Of a DNA stretch of 64,000 bases, positions 42,295 through 52,071 are shown piece after piece. A program made the translations under genes and the position numbers. This stretch comes from Gordonia zhaorongruii (GTDB lineage Bacteria; Actinomycetota; Actinomycetes; Mycobacteriales; Mycobacteriaceae). Below the pieces are notes generated by a model. The model saw only the letters and a list, made by a program, of their open reading frames with translations, made no database searches and was not told the origin of the DNA. Positions within the stretch are counted from its first letter, which is position 1. Each line of letters starts with the position of its first letter. The stretch lies in contig NZ_CP041763.1 in the NCBI RefSeq assembly GCF_007559005.1, positions 962,463 to 1,026,462 of the forward strand, given 5' to 3'.

Positions 42295-44082
42295 CTACTT
42301 GATCTCGAGGAGGACGGTGCCCTGCGTGACCGCAGCTCCCGCCTCGACCGAAAGACCGGTGACTGTGCCGTCCTTGTGCGCGGTGACCGGGTTCTCCATC
42401 TTCATGGCCTCCAGGACCACGATGAGATCACCCGCGGCGACGGTGTCGCCCTCGCTCACCGAGACCTTCACGACGGTGCCCTGCATGGGGGCCGTCACCG
42501 CGTCGCCGGAGGCGGCGACGCCGCCCTTCTTCCGGGTACGCGGCTTCGGCTTGCGGCGGATGGCGCCACCGTTGGCACCGCCGCCGCCCAGGTTCAGATC
42601 GCCCGGCAGCGAGACCTCGACGCGTCGGCCGCCGACCTCGACGACCACGTTCTGACGGGGTGCTGTGTCGTCCTCCTCGATCGGCTCACCTGCGGTGTAC
42701 GGCTCGATCGGGTTGTCCCAGTCGGTCTCGATCCACTTGGTGTAGATGTCGAACTTCTCGCCGTCACCGATGAAGGCGCGGTTGGAGACGATGTGGCGGT
42801 GGAACGGGAGGACCGTGGCCAGCCCCTCCACCTCGAACTCGGCGAGAGCGCGGCGCGACCGTTCGAGTGCCTGGTCGCGATCCTCACCCGTGACGATCAG
42901 CTTGGCGAGCATCGAATCGAACTGGCCGCCGATGACGTCACCCTGCACCACGCCGGAGTCGACGCGCACGCCCGGGCCGGTCGGCTCCTTGTACACGCTG
43001 ATCGGGCCGGGTGCCGGAAGGAATCCGCGTCCGGCGTCCTCGCCGTTGATGCGGAACTCGAACGAGTGACCGCGCGGCGTCGGGTCCTGCGTGACGGTGA
43101 GTTCCTTGCCCTCCGCGATGCGGAACTGCTGACGCACCAGGTCGATGCCCGCGGTCTCCTCGGTGACCGGGTGCTCCACCTGAAGTCGGGTGTTCACCTC
43201 GAGGAACGAGATCGTGTCGCCCTGGACCAGGTACTCGACGGTGCCCGCTCCGAAGTAGCCGGCCTCGCGGCAGATGGCCTTGGCCGACGAATGGATCTGG
43301 TCGCGCTGCGCGTCGGTCAGGAACGGTGCGGGAGCTTCCTCGACGAGCTTCTGAAAGCGACGCTGCAGCGAGCAGTCGCGGGTGCCCGCGACGACGACGT
43401 TGCCGTGCTGGTCGGCGATGACCTGGGCCTCCACGTGACGGGCCTTGTCGAGGTACTGCTCGACGAAGCACTCGCCGCGACCGAACGCGGCGACGGCTTC
43501 GCGGGTCGCCGACTCGAACAGCTCGGGGATCTCCTCGACGGTGTGCGCGACCTTCATGCCGCGGCCGCCGCCACCGAACGCCGCCTTGATGGCGACCGGG
43601 ACGCCGTACTCCTTGGCGAACGCCACGACCTCGTCGGCGCCGCCGACCGGGTCCTTGGTGCCCGCTGCCATCGGCGCCTTGGCGCGCTCGGCGATGTGTC
43701 GTGCGGTGACCTTGTCGCCGAGGTCGCGGATCGACTGCGGGGACGGACCGATCCAGGTGAGGCCGGCGTCGAGGACGGCCTGCGCGAACTCGGAGTTCTC
43801 CGAGAGGAATCCGTAGCCGGGGTGAATCGCGTCGGCGCCCGAGCGCGTTGCCGCGTCGAGCAGCTTGTCGAACACCAGGTACGACTCGGCCGAGGTCTGG
43901 CCTCCCAGAGCGAACGCCTCGTCGGCCAGGCGCACGAACTGCGCGTCGGCGTCGGGCTCGGCGTAGACGGCGACACTCGTGATGCCTGCGTCCTTGGCGG
44001 CGCGGATGACGCGGACCGCGATCTCACCGCGGTTCGCGATCAGAACCTTCTTGATGGTCGTCTGTGTGATCGAACTTGACAC
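42295..44082 (-). CDS. accA3: Acyl-CoA carboxylase alpha subunit (biotin carboxylase + BCCP)
   Basis: A 595-residue alpha subunit that carboxylates its own biotin and passes CO2 to beta subunits such as AccD5. The start is GTG 44082, supported by AGGAGA 5-10 bases upstream; the open frame extends further but without a better start. The biotin carboxylase has [36 protein letters not shown], and [15 protein letters not shown]. The BCCP at the C-terminus carries biotinyl-Lys561 in [13 protein letters not shown]. Size and place match AccA3 (Rv3285), the shared alpha subunit for malonyl- and methylmalonyl-CoA synthesis. The 246-base gap upstream holds its promoter and a hairpin. Confidence 0.95.
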   Translation of the reverse strand: MSSSITQTTIKKVLIANRGEIAVRVIRAAKDAGITSVAVYAEPDADAQFVRLADEAFALGGQTSAESYLVFDKLLDAATRSGADAIHPGYGFLSENSEFAQAVLDAGLTWIGPSPQSIRDLGDKVTARHIAERAKAPMAAGTKDPVGGADEVVAFAKEYGVPVAIKAAFGGGGRGMKVAHTVEEIPELFESATREAVAAFGRGECFVEQYLDKARHVEAQVIADQHGNVVVAGTRDCSLQRRFQKLVEEAPAPFLTDAQRDQIHSSAKAICREAGYFGAGTVEYLVQGDTISFLEVNTRLQVEHPVTEETAGIDLVRQQFRIAEGKELTVTQDPTPRGHSFEFRINGEDAGRGFLPAPGPISVYKEPTGPGVRVDSGVVQGDVIGGQFDSMLAKLIVTGEDRDQALERSRRALAEFEVEGLATVLPFHRHIVSNRAFIGDGEKFDIYTKWIETDWDNPIEPYTAGEPIEEDDTAPRQNVVVEVGGRRVEVSLPGDLNLGGGGANGGAIRRKPKPRTRKKGGVAASGDAVTAPMQGTVVKVSVSEGDTVAAGDLIVVLEAMKMENPVTAHKDGTVTGLSVEAGAAVTQGTVLLEIK

Positions 44083-44279
44083 TGGCTCTCCTGTGGCGGG
44101 CCCACGCGTGCGGGCCGTCGTCGTGACGGACGGTGGCACCCGGTCGGGGGCGGCCCGGTCAGGGCAGCCGCCCACCGGGGCGCCGGGGGCTGTTGCGTCG
44201 CGCGGGATGACTCCACGTGTGGCGCTCAACACGGTGCCCGGGAGTCGGCCACCGTGAATTCCGGGATTCAGCGTATCCC

Positions 44280-44297
44280 ACCGAGCAATCGCTCGGT
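44280..44297. terminator. Perfect hairpin between condensation gene and accA3
   Basis: ACCGAGC (44280-44286) and GCTCGGT (44291-44297) are exact complements across a four-base loop, 31 bases past the stop of the condensation-domain gene and about 200 upstream of accA3. A terminator for the upstream operon is likely. The symmetry also suits a TetR-type operator for accA3. Confidence 0.45.
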
Positions 44298-44328
44298 AGA
44301 AGCCGTACCCGAAATCCGAGAACTCGTT

Positions 44329-45720
44329 CTACATGGCCGCCGACGTACTTGCGAGTAGCCCGGCGAAGTCGTCGAGGAACTTCAGGACCGGGCCGGGCTG
44401 CTCCGCCGGATAACGCGAGTGCATACGCAGGCCGGACGTGGTCCGATTGACCCAGATGTACACCTCGTCGCCGGAGTACGAGTGGCTCCGCAGCACCCGG
44501 GCTCCGCCGTCGTCAGCGGACGCCGACGACGGCGTGCCGCGCGCGTCCATGTACGAGACCACGAAACGCGGTGCCGGCGTGTGGCCGAGAAGCTCGGCGA
44601 CCCGTAGGAACGGCAGCCGTGCGCCGTGCCGTCCCGTCACGAGACCTTCGGCGGCACGTTGGACGGCGGTGTCGAAGTCGGGGTCGTCCCGGACGTCGAC
44701 CACGACCGGCGCCAGCCCGACGAACCAGCCGAGCGCGTGCTCCCATGCGGGATCGGTCCGGGTGTGCCGCGGCATCACGCACGCGAACTCGGATTCCGGT
44801 GCCGCGGAACGATACGCCAACGCCAGGGCGGCCAGCACCGCGGAGACGATGTTGCCGCCGGCGGTCGCGGATGCGACGTCGAGGGCTGCGGTCTGCGCGG
44901 CGTCGAGCAGACGCCCGCTGTGTGAGGACTGCGGCGGATGCTCCACGTCGAACGGGTCGTCGGAGTCGTCGGCCGGCGGAACCAAGGGGACGAAACGCGG
45001 GACGTCGCCGTGCTCGGCCAGGAACTCCCGCCACGTCTGCACGGCTCGATGCGACGCGTCGGCGGTGTCGGCGCGGGTGCGCTCCGCCGCGCTGAAGTCG
45101 ATGTAACTGCCGGTCGGCGGAAGGTCGTGAGGACGCCGGTCGCGCGCCGAGCGATACAACTCGGTCAGTTCGTACTGCGCGGTGACCAGCGAGTACCCGT
45201 CGACGAGTGAATGGTCCGCCGCGAACAGCAGGGTGAAGCTCGTGCGGCGGGCCACGGTGGCGAACCGGTACGCGGGCCAGTGCAGGGGAGCGGTGGCCCG
45301 GTCGAACGATCCCGCCACCTGCTCCAGGAGCAGGTCGATGTCCGAATACCACCCGATCCGGCTCATCTTGAGACGCACGGTGCCCGGCTGAGTGCTGTAG
45401 CGCTCGGTGCGATCGTGTTTCAGAACGACGTGCGTCCGGAGCACCTCGTGACGGTTGATCCAGCCCAGCATCGCGGTGCGGAGCGAGGGCACCGACAGCG
45501 GTTCGTCGAAATCGATGGACAACCCGAGCCAAGATTCGCGACCGCCCTCGCGCCGGGTGCGGGCCCGGTGCTCGAAGGCGGCACGCAGGTGCTGCTCGTG
45601 GTTGTGCGAGGGCGAACGGCCGTCACGATGCCAGCTGCCGAGTCCGCCCTCGACTCTCGGAACCCATTCGACGAGGCGCCCCGGCTCCACCGGGGCGTCG
45701 AGGACCTGGAGGAACTCCAT
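44329..45720 (-). CDS. Condensation-domain (PapA-like) acyltransferase
   Basis: A 463-residue stand-alone condensation-fold protein of the kind that transfers acyl groups to alcohol or amine acceptors in lipid or peptide synthesis. The active-site motif is ADHSLVDG: catalytic His170 and Asp174 fit HxxxDG, but the first His of HHxxxDG is Asp. N-terminal PSLRTAMLGWINRHEVLRTH is typical, and the latch region appears near PRFVVSYMD. The usual DFGWG motif is not visible. It starts 15 bases after sufE and likely rides on the sseA-sufE transcript, an insertion relative to the mycobacterial order. The product is unknown; a trehalose- or glycolipid acyltransferase is a guess from the PapA family. Confidence 0.8.
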   Translation of the reverse strand: MEFLQVLDAPVEPGRLVEWVPRVEGGLGSWHRDGRSPSHNHEQHLRAAFEHRARTRREGGRESWLGLSIDFDEPLSVPSLRTAMLGWINRHEVLRTHVVLKHDRTERYSTQPGTVRLKMSRIGWYSDIDLLLEQVAGSFDRATAPLHWPAYRFATVARRTSFTLLFAADHSLVDGYSLVTAQYELTELYRSARDRRPHDLPPTGSYIDFSAAERTRADTADASHRAVQTWREFLAEHGDVPRFVPLVPPADDSDDPFDVEHPPQSSHSGRLLDAAQTAALDVASATAGGNIVSAVLAALALAYRSAAPESEFACVMPRHTRTDPAWEHALGWFVGLAPVVVDVRDDPDFDTAVQRAAEGLVTGRHGARLPFLRVAELLGHTPAPRFVVSYMDARGTPSSASADDGGARVLRSHSYSGDEVYIWVNRTTSGLRMHSRYPAEQPGPVLKFLDDFAGLLASTSAAM

Positions 45721-45735
45721 CCGACGTCAGTCGCC

Positions 45736-46161
45736 TCAGCCGCCCGTCTGCTCGACGACCTGCCGTTTGATGCGTGCCAGCATCCCGGCCATGCCGCGCA
45801 GACGCAGCGGGCTGATCACCGAGGCGAGCCCGAGGTCGTGAAAGAAGTCCGGCGGCACCGTGCCGATCTGCTCAGCGGTCGCACCGTCGAGCCCCTGATG
45901 GAGGATCGATGCGAAGCCGCGGGTCGTCGGAGCCTCCGGTGGCGCACTGAAGTACAGGGCCACCGCGGCCGGATCCGATGCGTCGACCGACAGGAAGATC
46001 GGTGACTGGCATTCGGGGACCGGCTCCATCGCGTCCTCCTGCAACGAGTCGGGCAGTTGCGGGAGTTCGTCGGCGAACTCGAGGAGGAGTGTCGCCTTGT
46101 CCGGGTCGGCGAGCGCGGCGAAGTCGTCGACGATCTCGGCGAGCGCTGCGGGCAACGTCAT
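45736..46161 (-). CDS. sufE: SufE-like sulfur acceptor protein
   Basis: A 141-residue cytoplasmic protein that accepts persulfide sulfur from a cysteine desulfurase and delivers it for Fe-S cluster assembly. The start is ATG 46161; a longer open frame overlaps sseA and is rejected. Active Cys51 sits in [15 protein letters not shown], matching the SufE loop. Later features are [14 protein letters not shown] and [16 protein letters not shown]. It lies 11 bases after sseA, giving a compact sulfur-transfer operon, as with Rv3283-Rv3284 in M. tuberculosis (from memory). Confidence 0.92.
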   Translation of the reverse strand: MTLPAALAEIVDDFAALADPDKATLLLEFADELPQLPDSLQEDAMEPVPECQSPIFLSVDASDPAAVALYFSAPPEAPTTRGFASILHQGLDGATAEQIGTVPPDFFHDLGLASVISPLRLRGMAGMLARIKRQVVEQTGG

Positions 46162-46172
46162 GCGGGCCCCTC

Positions 46173-47069
46173 TTAGTTCTTGCCTGGCGCGGAGCCCGGC
46201 TCCTCGCCCTGCGCGATCGGCACGCGCACGGTGTTGCCCCACTCGGTCCAGGACCCGTCGTAGTTGCGGACGTTGCCGAACCCGAGGAGGTAGGTGAGCA
46301 CGAACCAGGTGTGGCTCGACCGTTCGCCGATTCGGCAGTACGCGATCGTGGGCGTCTTCGGGTCCAGGTCCGCGTAGATCTCCTCGAGTTCGGGGCGTGT
46401 GCGGAAACGTGAGTCCGGTGCGGCCGCCTTCGCCCACGGGATGGACACCGCGGTCGGGATGTGGCCGCCCCGCAGAGCGCCCTCCTCCGGGTAATCGGGC
46501 ATGTGGGTGCGCTCGCCCGTGTACTCCTGCGGTGACCGGACGTCGACGAGCGGCGTGGTGCCGAGCGAGTCGAGGACCTGAGACGCGAACGCGCGGATCG
46601 CGGAGTCGTCGCGTTCGACGACCGGGTAGTCGGTGGCCGGGTACACAGGCACCTCGAAGGAGGTCTCCCGCTGCTCATCCATCCAGGCATCACGTCCGCC
46701 GTCGAGCAGCCGGACGTCCTCGTGGCCGAACAGAGTGAACACCCACATCGCGTAGGCGGCCCACCAGTTGTTCTTGTCGCCGTAGACGACGATCGTGTCG
46801 TCGCGCGCGATGCCCTTGTCGCTCATCAGCTTCGCGAACTGCTCACCGTCGATGTAATCGCGAGTCACCGGATCGTTGAGGTGCAGGTGCCAGTCGATCT
46901 TCTGCGACGTCGGGATGTGGCCGATGTCGTACAGCAGCACATCCTCGTCGGACTCGACGATCTTCAGTCCGGGAGCGCCCAGGTGAGCGGACAGCCATTC
47001 GGTGCTGACGAGGCGTTCCGGATGAGCGAACGCGGTGAAGGCCGGATTCGAATCGAATTCCACTGGCAT
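46173..47069 (-). CDS. sseA: Thiosulfate sulfurtransferase (rhodanese)
   Basis: A 298-residue two-domain rhodanese that moves sulfane sulfur from thiosulfate or mercaptopyruvate to thiol acceptors or cyanide. ATG 47069 is chosen because the domain starts at once ([20 protein letters not shown]). The N-terminal domain has the signature [18 protein letters not shown]. The C-terminal domain has [13 protein letters not shown] and catalytic Cys245 in [14 protein letters not shown]. It leads the sseA-sufE-condensation operon. The 162-base gap to maf contains its promoter; no operator was seen. Confidence 0.94.
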   Translation of the reverse strand: MPVEFDSNPAFTAFAHPERLVSTEWLSAHLGAPGLKIVESDEDVLLYDIGHIPTSQKIDWHLHLNDPVTRDYIDGEQFAKLMSDKGIARDDTIVVYGDKNNWWAAYAMWVFTLFGHEDVRLLDGGRDAWMDEQRETSFEVPVYPATDYPVVERDDSAIRAFASQVLDSLGTTPLVDVRSPQEYTGERTHMPDYPEEGALRGGHIPTAVSIPWAKAAAPDSRFRTRPELEEIYADLDPKTPTIAYCRIGERSSHTWFVLTYLLGFGNVRNYDGSWTEWGNTVRVPIAQGEEPGSAPGKN

Positions 47070-47231
47070 GCGTGTGTCTCCCCAATTCGTGGTGCCCCGA
47101 TTCCCGAGGCGCGGCGGCCGAAGCCGACTGTCGTTCTTCAGCATACGGTCGCGCGATCGACAGGGTCGGGACGGTGGGGGTCGGACGAGGCTGCGCCGTG
47201 ACCGGAAGCCCTCTGCGAGACGCGAACCAGA

Positions 47232-47888
47232 TCAGGCTCGCCAGAGATCGGCGATGTCGACGTCCAGGTCGGTCAGCAGACGCCGCGTGAGCGGAAGGCT
47301 GATGCCGATGACCGACGACGGGTCGCCGTCGATGCCGTCGAGCAGCCAGCCGCCCAGTCCGTCCAGCGTGAACGCCCCGGCCACCTTCAACGGCTCGCCG
47401 GTGGCCACGTACCGCTCGATGAGCGTGTCGGAGACGTCCGAGAACCGCACCGACGTCGACTGGTGCCCGGTTGCCGCGTCGGCCTCGCCGCGGTGCAGTC
47501 GCGTCACGCAATGTCCGGTGATCAGGTGGCCGGTGCTGCCGCGCATCCGGTGCCACTGCTCGATCGCGACCTCGGGGGAGTGCGGCTTCCCGGACAGCCT
47601 GCCGTCGAGCAGCAGCATCGAATCGCAGGTGAGCACCACTCCATCGGTGCGCGCGGCGTCGAACAACGGATCGTCGCCGCCACGGATCGTCTCGACGACG
47701 GCGTCCGCCTTCGCCTGGGCGAGCGCGGTGACGACGTGCTCGGGCGCTGCATCGGCGAGCCGATCGACTATCGCCTCCTCATCGACGTCGGAGACGAGGA
47801 CCAGGGGATCGAGCCCCGCATCCCGCAGAACGCGCAGACGTGCCGGGGACGCCGAACCGAGCACGACCGTGATCGGTTCGGACGTCAC
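47232..47888 (-). CDS. maf: Maf-family nucleotide pyrophosphatase
   Basis: A 218-residue nucleoside triphosphate pyrophosphatase that hydrolyses dTTP/UTP or modified nucleotides, with a possible role in septum control. GTG 47888 is chosen: it overlaps the accE stop (GTGA) and the Maf start [19 protein letters not shown] follows directly. Further signature parts are [18 protein letters not shown] and [20 protein letters not shown]. The N-terminal conserved SxSPRR reads SASPARLR, with one Arg lost. The gene is translated from the accD5-accE transcript, as in M. tuberculosis Rv3282. Confidence 0.93.
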   Translation of the reverse strand: MTSEPITVVLGSASPARLRVLRDAGLDPLVLVSDVDEEAIVDRLADAAPEHVVTALAQAKADAVVETIRGGDDPLFDAARTDGVVLTCDSMLLLDGRLSGKPHSPEVAIEQWHRMRGSTGHLITGHCVTRLHRGEADAATGHQSTSVRFSDVSDTLIERYVATGEPLKVAGAFTLDGLGGWLLDGIDGDPSSVIGISLPLTRRLLTDLDVDIADLWRA

Positions 47889-48130
47889 CCGCGGTTGGTG
47901 AACGTGGTCGGCATGCCCCACTGCGGGCGGTGCATGTCGGTGGGCAGACCCCAGTCGTTGCGGACGACCGGTCCGAGCGGACCGGGATCCCCGCCGGCGG
48001 CCGCCAGCACGCTGACGAGAGCGGCGACCTCCTCATCGGACGGGTTGCCCGAGACGACGGTCAGGAACGGCTTCTCGGCCGGACCCGGAGCGGCGTCGTC
48101 GTTCGTGTCACTCACAGCGTTCTCGTTCAC
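47885..48130 (-). CDS. accE: Acyl-CoA carboxylase epsilon subunit
   Basis: An 81-residue small subunit that stabilises and activates the AccA3-AccD5 carboxylase. The signature [20 protein letters not shown] is present, with the C-terminal [20 protein letters not shown]. The start is ambiguous: GTG 48130 has GAGGA at a good distance, while GTG 48115 is a shorter option. The 52 bases after accD5 contain a direct repeat of CGTCCTCGTTCGC (48136-48148 and 48154-48166). On the coding strand each copy offers a GAGGA core, so the ribosome site is duplicated. The stop overlaps maf by four bases. Confidence 0.85.
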   Translation of the reverse strand: MNENAVSDTNDDAAPGPAEKPFLTVVSGNPSDEEVAALVSVLAAAGGDPGPLGPVVRNDWGLPTDMHRPQWGMPTTFTNRG

Positions 48131-48182
48131 AGCGCCGTCCTCGTTCGCAGGGTCGTCCTCGTTCGCGGGTCGTCGCCGGCAG

Positions 48183-49808
48183 TCACAGCGGAATGTTTCC
48201 GTGCTTGCGCGGGGGCAGCTGCACCAGTTTGCGCTCGAGGAGACGCAGCGCGTTAGCGATCTGTCCGCGGGTGTGGCTGGGCGGAACGACCGCGTCCACG
48301 TATCCGCGCTCGGCGGCGACGTACGGATTGACGAGGGTGTCCTCGTACTCCTTCTGCAGCTCGAGACGGAGCGCGTCGACGTCCTCGCCGTTCGCCTCGG
48401 CCTCCTTGAGCTTGCCGCGGTAGACGAAGCCCACGGCACCCGAAGCGCCCATCACGGCGATCTGCGCGGTCGGCCACGCCAGGTTCACGTCCGCGCCCAT
48501 GTGCTTGGAGCCCATCACGTCGTAAGCGCCGCCGTACGCCTTGCGGGTGATGACGGTGATCTTGCCGACGGTCGCCTCGCCGTAGGCGTACAGGAGCTTG
48601 GCGCCGCGACGGATGATGCCGTTGAACTCCTGCTCGGTGCCGGGCAGGAAGCCGGGCACATCGACAAGCGTGACGATCGGGACGTTGAAGGCGTCGCACG
48701 TGCGGACGAAGCGCGCGGCCTTCTCCGAGGCGTCGATGTCGAGGCAGCCGGCGAACTGAGTCGGCTGGTTCGCGACGATGCCGACGCTGCGGCCGTCCAC
48801 CCGCCCGAAACCGATGATCACGTTCATCGCGCGCTCGGCCTGCACTTCGAGGAACTCGTCGTCGTCGAGGATGCGCCGGATGACCTCGTGCATGTCGTAC
48901 GGCTGGTTGGGTGAATCCGGAATCAGGGCGTCGAGCTCGAGGTCCTCGGCCGTGAGGTTCTCCTCGATGCTGCCCGGCGCCTGGGTGGTGGACAGTCGGG
49001 GAGCCTCGGCGCGATTGTTGCTCGGCAGGTAGCCGAGGAGATCCTTGACGTACTCGAGTGCGTCCTCCTCGTCCTGCGCGACGTAGTGGGCGACGCCCGA
49101 CTTCGTCATATGGGTGCTCGCGCCGCCGAGCTCCTCCATGGTCACGTTCTCGCCGGTGACGGTCTTGATGACGTCGGGTCCGGTGACGAACATCTGACTG
49201 GTCTTGTCGACCATCACGGTGAAGTCGGTCAGCGCGGGTGAGTAGACGTGCCCGCCCGCCGCGGCACCCATGATGAGCGAGATCTGCGGGATCACGCCCG
49301 ACGCCTTCACGTTGCGGTGGAAGATCTCGCCGTACAGACCGAGGGAGACGACGCCCTCCTGGATGCGGGCGCCCGCACCCTCGTTGATGCCGATGAGCGG
49401 ACGACCGGTCTTGATCGCCAGATCCATCACCTTGACGATCTTCTCGCCGTACACCTCACCGAGGCTGCCGCCGAACACGGTGACGTCCTGGCTGAACACG
49501 CAGACCTCGCGGCCCTCGACGGTGCCGTAACCGACCACCACGCCGTCGCCCATGGGGCGGCGCTCGGCGAGACCGAAATTGGTGCTGCGGTGGCGGGCCA
49601 GCGCGTCGAGTTCGACGAACGAACCCTCGTCGAGCAGGTGCGTGATGCGCTCGCGGGCGGTCAGCTTGCCCTTGTCGTGGATCTTCTCGACTGCGCCCTC
49701 ACCGACCGGGTACTTGGCGTCGGCGAGACGGTTGTGCAGGTCAGCGAGCTTTCCGGCCGTGGTGTGGATATCGGGAGCAGCGCTGTCGTCGCGCGAAGCA
49801 GTCGTCAT
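48183..49808 (-). CDS. accD5: Acyl-CoA carboxylase beta subunit (carboxyltransferase)
   Basis: A 541-residue carboxyltransferase that moves CO2 from biotin on AccA3 to propionyl-CoA or acetyl-CoA, giving methylmalonyl- or malonyl-CoA for methyl-branched lipids. ATG 49808 starts MTTASRDDS. The two crotonase-like halves show oxyanion loops: [20 protein letters not shown] with [16 protein letters not shown] in the first, and [20 protein letters not shown] with [18 protein letters not shown] in the second. The gene heads accD5-accE-maf. It is divergent from birA across 112 bases, which ties the carboxylase to its biotin ligase. Confidence 0.95.
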   Translation of the reverse strand: MTTASRDDSAAPDIHTTAGKLADLHNRLADAKYPVGEGAVEKIHDKGKLTARERITHLLDEGSFVELDALARHRSTNFGLAERRPMGDGVVVGYGTVEGREVCVFSQDVTVFGGSLGEVYGEKIVKVMDLAIKTGRPLIGINEGAGARIQEGVVSLGLYGEIFHRNVKASGVIPQISLIMGAAAGGHVYSPALTDFTVMVDKTSQMFVTGPDVIKTVTGENVTMEELGGASTHMTKSGVAHYVAQDEEDALEYVKDLLGYLPSNNRAEAPRLSTTQAPGSIEENLTAEDLELDALIPDSPNQPYDMHEVIRRILDDDEFLEVQAERAMNVIIGFGRVDGRSVGIVANQPTQFAGCLDIDASEKAARFVRTCDAFNVPIVTLVDVPGFLPGTEQEFNGIIRRGAKLLYAYGEATVGKITVITRKAYGGAYDVMGSKHMGADVNLAWPTAQIAVMGASGAVGFVYRGKLKEAEANGEDVDALRLELQKEYEDTLVNPYVAAERGYVDAVVPPSHTRGQIANALRLLERKLVQLPPRKHGNIPL

Positions 49809-49920
49809 GACATTCGATGCTAACGAGGAACGTGTGACCCGCGTCAACCGCCTCGAATGTGAGAAATTCCTCACGTTCGGAAAATCGGGCGGATTTCGGC
49901 TGCCGACTAGGCTGTTCTCC

Positions 49921-50781
49921 GTGAGTCACGACGAGAATCGCGCCGTCCCGAATCCGGCTGCAGCCGCCCTGCCCGATGCGGACCGGTTGCGTGCCGCGCT
50001 GTCCGGGACACGGTGGACGCGCATCGAAGTGGTGCCGGAGACCGGTTCGACCAACGCCGACCTGATCGAGCGGGCAGATGCGGACGGGGGCACCGGGTCG
50101 GGCGGCACCGGGTCGGACGGGGTCGACGGCACGGTCCGGATCGCCGGGTTTCAGTCCTCCGGGCGCGGACGGCATTCCCGGGTGTGGCAGACGCCGCACG
50201 GACAGCTGGCAGTGTCGGCAGCCGTCGCGGTCGGCCCGGGCGACACGGAGCGGATCGGCTGGCTCTCGTTGCTGACCGGGCTCGCGGTTCGTGACGCCAT
50301 CGCACAGGTGAGCGGCGTGCGCCCCGAGTTGAAATGGCCCAACGACGTGCTGGCGCCGAAGGGCGGAAAGCTGTCCGGCATCCTCGCCGAGTTCCGCCCG
50401 CTGCCTGCGGGTGGGGGAGTCGCGGTGATCGGCACCGGTATCAATCTCGACCTCGATTCGGTCGCGGACGGTGCCGAAGCGGCGTCGGTGCGCGGACTGG
50501 CGGGCACGGAGGTGGACTCGACGCAGCTCGCAGTCGCGTACCTGCGCGCGCTGTCGGAGCGGCTGGCGCACTGGCCTCACGATGTGGACGGGCTCGTCGC
50601 CGACTACCGCGCGGCGAGCGCGACCATCGGCCGCCGTGTGCGGCTGATCCTGCCGGGAGACGCCGAGGTGATCGGCGACGCCGTCGGCATCGACGAGCAG
50701 GGCGCCATCGTGGTGCAGGGGCCGGACGAACGCATCGTGGCATCGGCGGGCGACGTCACTCACCTGCGTCCGGTGGAGTAG
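49921..50781 (+). CDS. birA: Biotin protein ligase
   Basis: A 286-residue ligase that makes biotinyl-AMP and attaches biotin to the BCCP lysines of AccA3 and the fused carboxylase. GTG 49921 begins the reading frame. There is no N-terminal helix-turn-helix, so it is the monofunctional type and not a repressor. Features: [13 protein letters not shown] (about 39-51), the biotinyl-AMP loop [22 protein letters not shown] with catalytic Lys, [11 protein letters not shown], and IGTGINLD. A Gly/Ser/Thr repeat near 57-68 is an insert. It is divergent from accD5. Confidence 0.94.
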   Translation: MSHDENRAVPNPAAAALPDADRLRAALSGTRWTRIEVVPETGSTNADLIERADADGGTGSGGTGSDGVDGTVRIAGFQSSGRGRHSRVWQTPHGQLAVSAAVAVGPGDTERIGWLSLLTGLAVRDAIAQVSGVRPELKWPNDVLAPKGGKLSGILAEFRPLPAGGGVAVIGTGINLDLDSVADGAEAASVRGLAGTEVDSTQLAVAYLRALSERLAHWPHDVDGLVADYRAASATIGRRVRLILPGDAEVIGDAVGIDEQGAIVVQGPDERIVASAGDVTHLRPVE

Positions 50782-50802
50782 CGGGCCCGAACTGGAGCAT
50801 CC

Positions 50803-50820
50803 AGCCGGGAGGTCCCGGCT
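50803..50820. terminator. Hairpin between birA and convergent membrane gene
   Basis: AGCCGGGA (50803-50810) and TCCCGGCT (50813-50820) pair perfectly across two bases, preceded by a smaller stem CTGGA/TCCAG (50792-50804). The site lies 21 bases past the birA stop and overlaps the stop codon of the opposing gene; it probably works on both strands. Confidence 0.5.
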
Positions 50821-51418
50821 AGCGGCCCCCGGCGTCCTTCTTCCGGCTCGCCGAGCCCATCGTCGGGATCAGGGAGAAGACCGGCAGGCCGATCACCAGG
50901 TGCATGACGGCGGTGCCGATGCCGGTGGAGATCTCAGCGGACAGTGCGAGCGGCACCACGACGCTCGCGATGATCAGCAGACCGACTACCCAGCGGTAGA
51001 ACTGGCCGGGTGCGGGCGTGCCGACCTGAAGCAGGTACCAGAGGGCCCCGCCGAGGAGAGCGACGACGAAGCCCACGAGCGCGAACCACAGCTCGTCCTG
51101 CGCGAGCGGATTCCAGATGCCGAGTTGCCCGGAGTCGTTCACCTTCTCGGTGATGATGCGGATGATCCAACCGACGAGCCACGCGGCGAGGCCGGTGACC
51201 ACACCGGTCATCAGCACGCCGCCGCAGAACAGCAGTGGATCGATATCGGGGCCTCGGCGCGGCCGCTTGGCGGGCCGCTGATTCGACTGCGGCTCGTAGG
51301 CCTGCTGGTCCCGGTAGTCGCCGTACTGGGAGTAGTCGCCTGCCTGGCTGTACGCGCGCGTCGGCGGGTTCTGGTCCGGTCCGCGATAGCGGGGATCGCG
51401 CGGGTCGTAGTTGGTCAT
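50819..51418 (-). CDS. Four-segment membrane protein of unknown function
   Basis: A 199-residue protein. A 70-residue polar N-terminus rich in Tyr, Gln, Asp and Arg (TNYDPRDPRYRGPDQNPPTR) looks disordered and cytoplasmic. Four hydrophobic segments follow (about 74-100, 118-138, 146-166, 172-190), ending in a charged tail. ATG 51418 is used; the frame remains open for 34 codons upstream without a better start. No known transporter or enzyme motif was seen. It is convergent with birA and divergent from the PH-domain gene. Confidence 0.8.
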   Translation of the reverse strand: MTNYDPRDPRYRGPDQNPPTRAYSQAGDYSQYGDYRDQQAYEPQSNQRPAKRPRRGPDIDPLLFCGGVLMTGVVTGLAAWLVGWIIRIITEKVNDSGQLGIWNPLAQDELWFALVGFVVALLGGALWYLLQVGTPAPGQFYRWVVGLLIIASVVVPLALSAEISTGIGTAVMHLVIGLPVFSLIPTMGSASRKKDAGGR

Positions 51419-51537
51419 CGCTCCTGCCCTTCGGTTCGCATCTGGTGCCGTGTTCGCCGGAAGGTCCCGTCCCGGATCATCTCGCCGCACAGTGTACCGG
51501 CGGCGCGCGATCAGCAGCACGGTTAAGCTCTGTCGAC

Positions 51538-52071
51538 ATGGGTTATCCGCGTGAGAACCTCGCCCCCGGCGAACGAGTCGTCATCCATCGCCATCCGCAC
51601 TGGAAGTGCCTGATCGCACCGGTGCTGATCTTCTGGGTGGTCACCGCGGTCTGCGGCGTCGCGCTCGGATTCATCCGGACATCCGATTCGCTGTCCGGGG
51701 CGTCCGGGTTGTGGCTCACCGTCGCAGTGGGCGTCATCTGGCTCGCGGCCACCGTGTACTGGCTGGGCCGGCCGCTGCTCGCCTGGTGGACGACGCATTT
51801 CGTGGTCACCGACCGTCGGGTCGTGTACCGCAGCGGCATCATCACCAGGTCGGGGATCGATATCCCGATCCGGCGCATCAACACGGTGGAGTTCCGGCAC
51901 GGTCTGGTCGACCGGATCCTCCGGACCGGCACGCTGGTCATCGAATCCGCGTCCGACGATCCGCTCTCGTTCCGGGACATCCCCGATGTGGAGGCCGTCC
52001 ACGCCCAGCTCTACCAGGAGCTTCTCGATGACGAAGACCTCGACGAGGAACCGAGGGGGCGACGCCGGTGA
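51538..52071 (+). CDS. PH-domain membrane protein (Rv3278c-like)
   Basis: A 177-residue protein with two membrane segments (about 27-48 and 60-82). A bacterial PH (DUF304-type) domain follows, about 88-165: FVVTDRRVVYRSGIITRSGI, then DIPIRRINTVEFRHGLVDRI and GTLVIESASDDPLSFRDIPD. The N-terminus MGYPRENLAPGERVVIHRHP is typical of this family. An acidic tail ends the protein. Its stop overlaps the response-regulator start by four bases (GTGA), making a PH protein-regulator-kinase operon. The role is unknown; a membrane-associated partner in envelope sensing is an inference from coupling. Confidence 0.88.
   Translation: MGYPRENLAPGERVVIHRHPHWKCLIAPVLIFWVVTAVCGVALGFIRTSDSLSGASGLWLTVAVGVIWLAATVYWLGRPLLAWWTTHFVVTDRRVVYRSGIITRSGIDIPIRRINTVEFRHGLVDRILRTGTLVIESASDDPLSFRDIPDVEAVHAQLYQELLDDEDLDEEPRGRRR

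Noticed and set aside
42376..44079. Long plus-strand open frame across accA3
   Set aside because: It mirrors the biotin carboxylase gene and has no family similarity or ribosome site.
43979..44257. Small plus-strand gene upstream of accA3
   Set aside because: It is Pro/Arg-rich, overlaps the accA3 start and promoter, and has no ribosome site or similarity.
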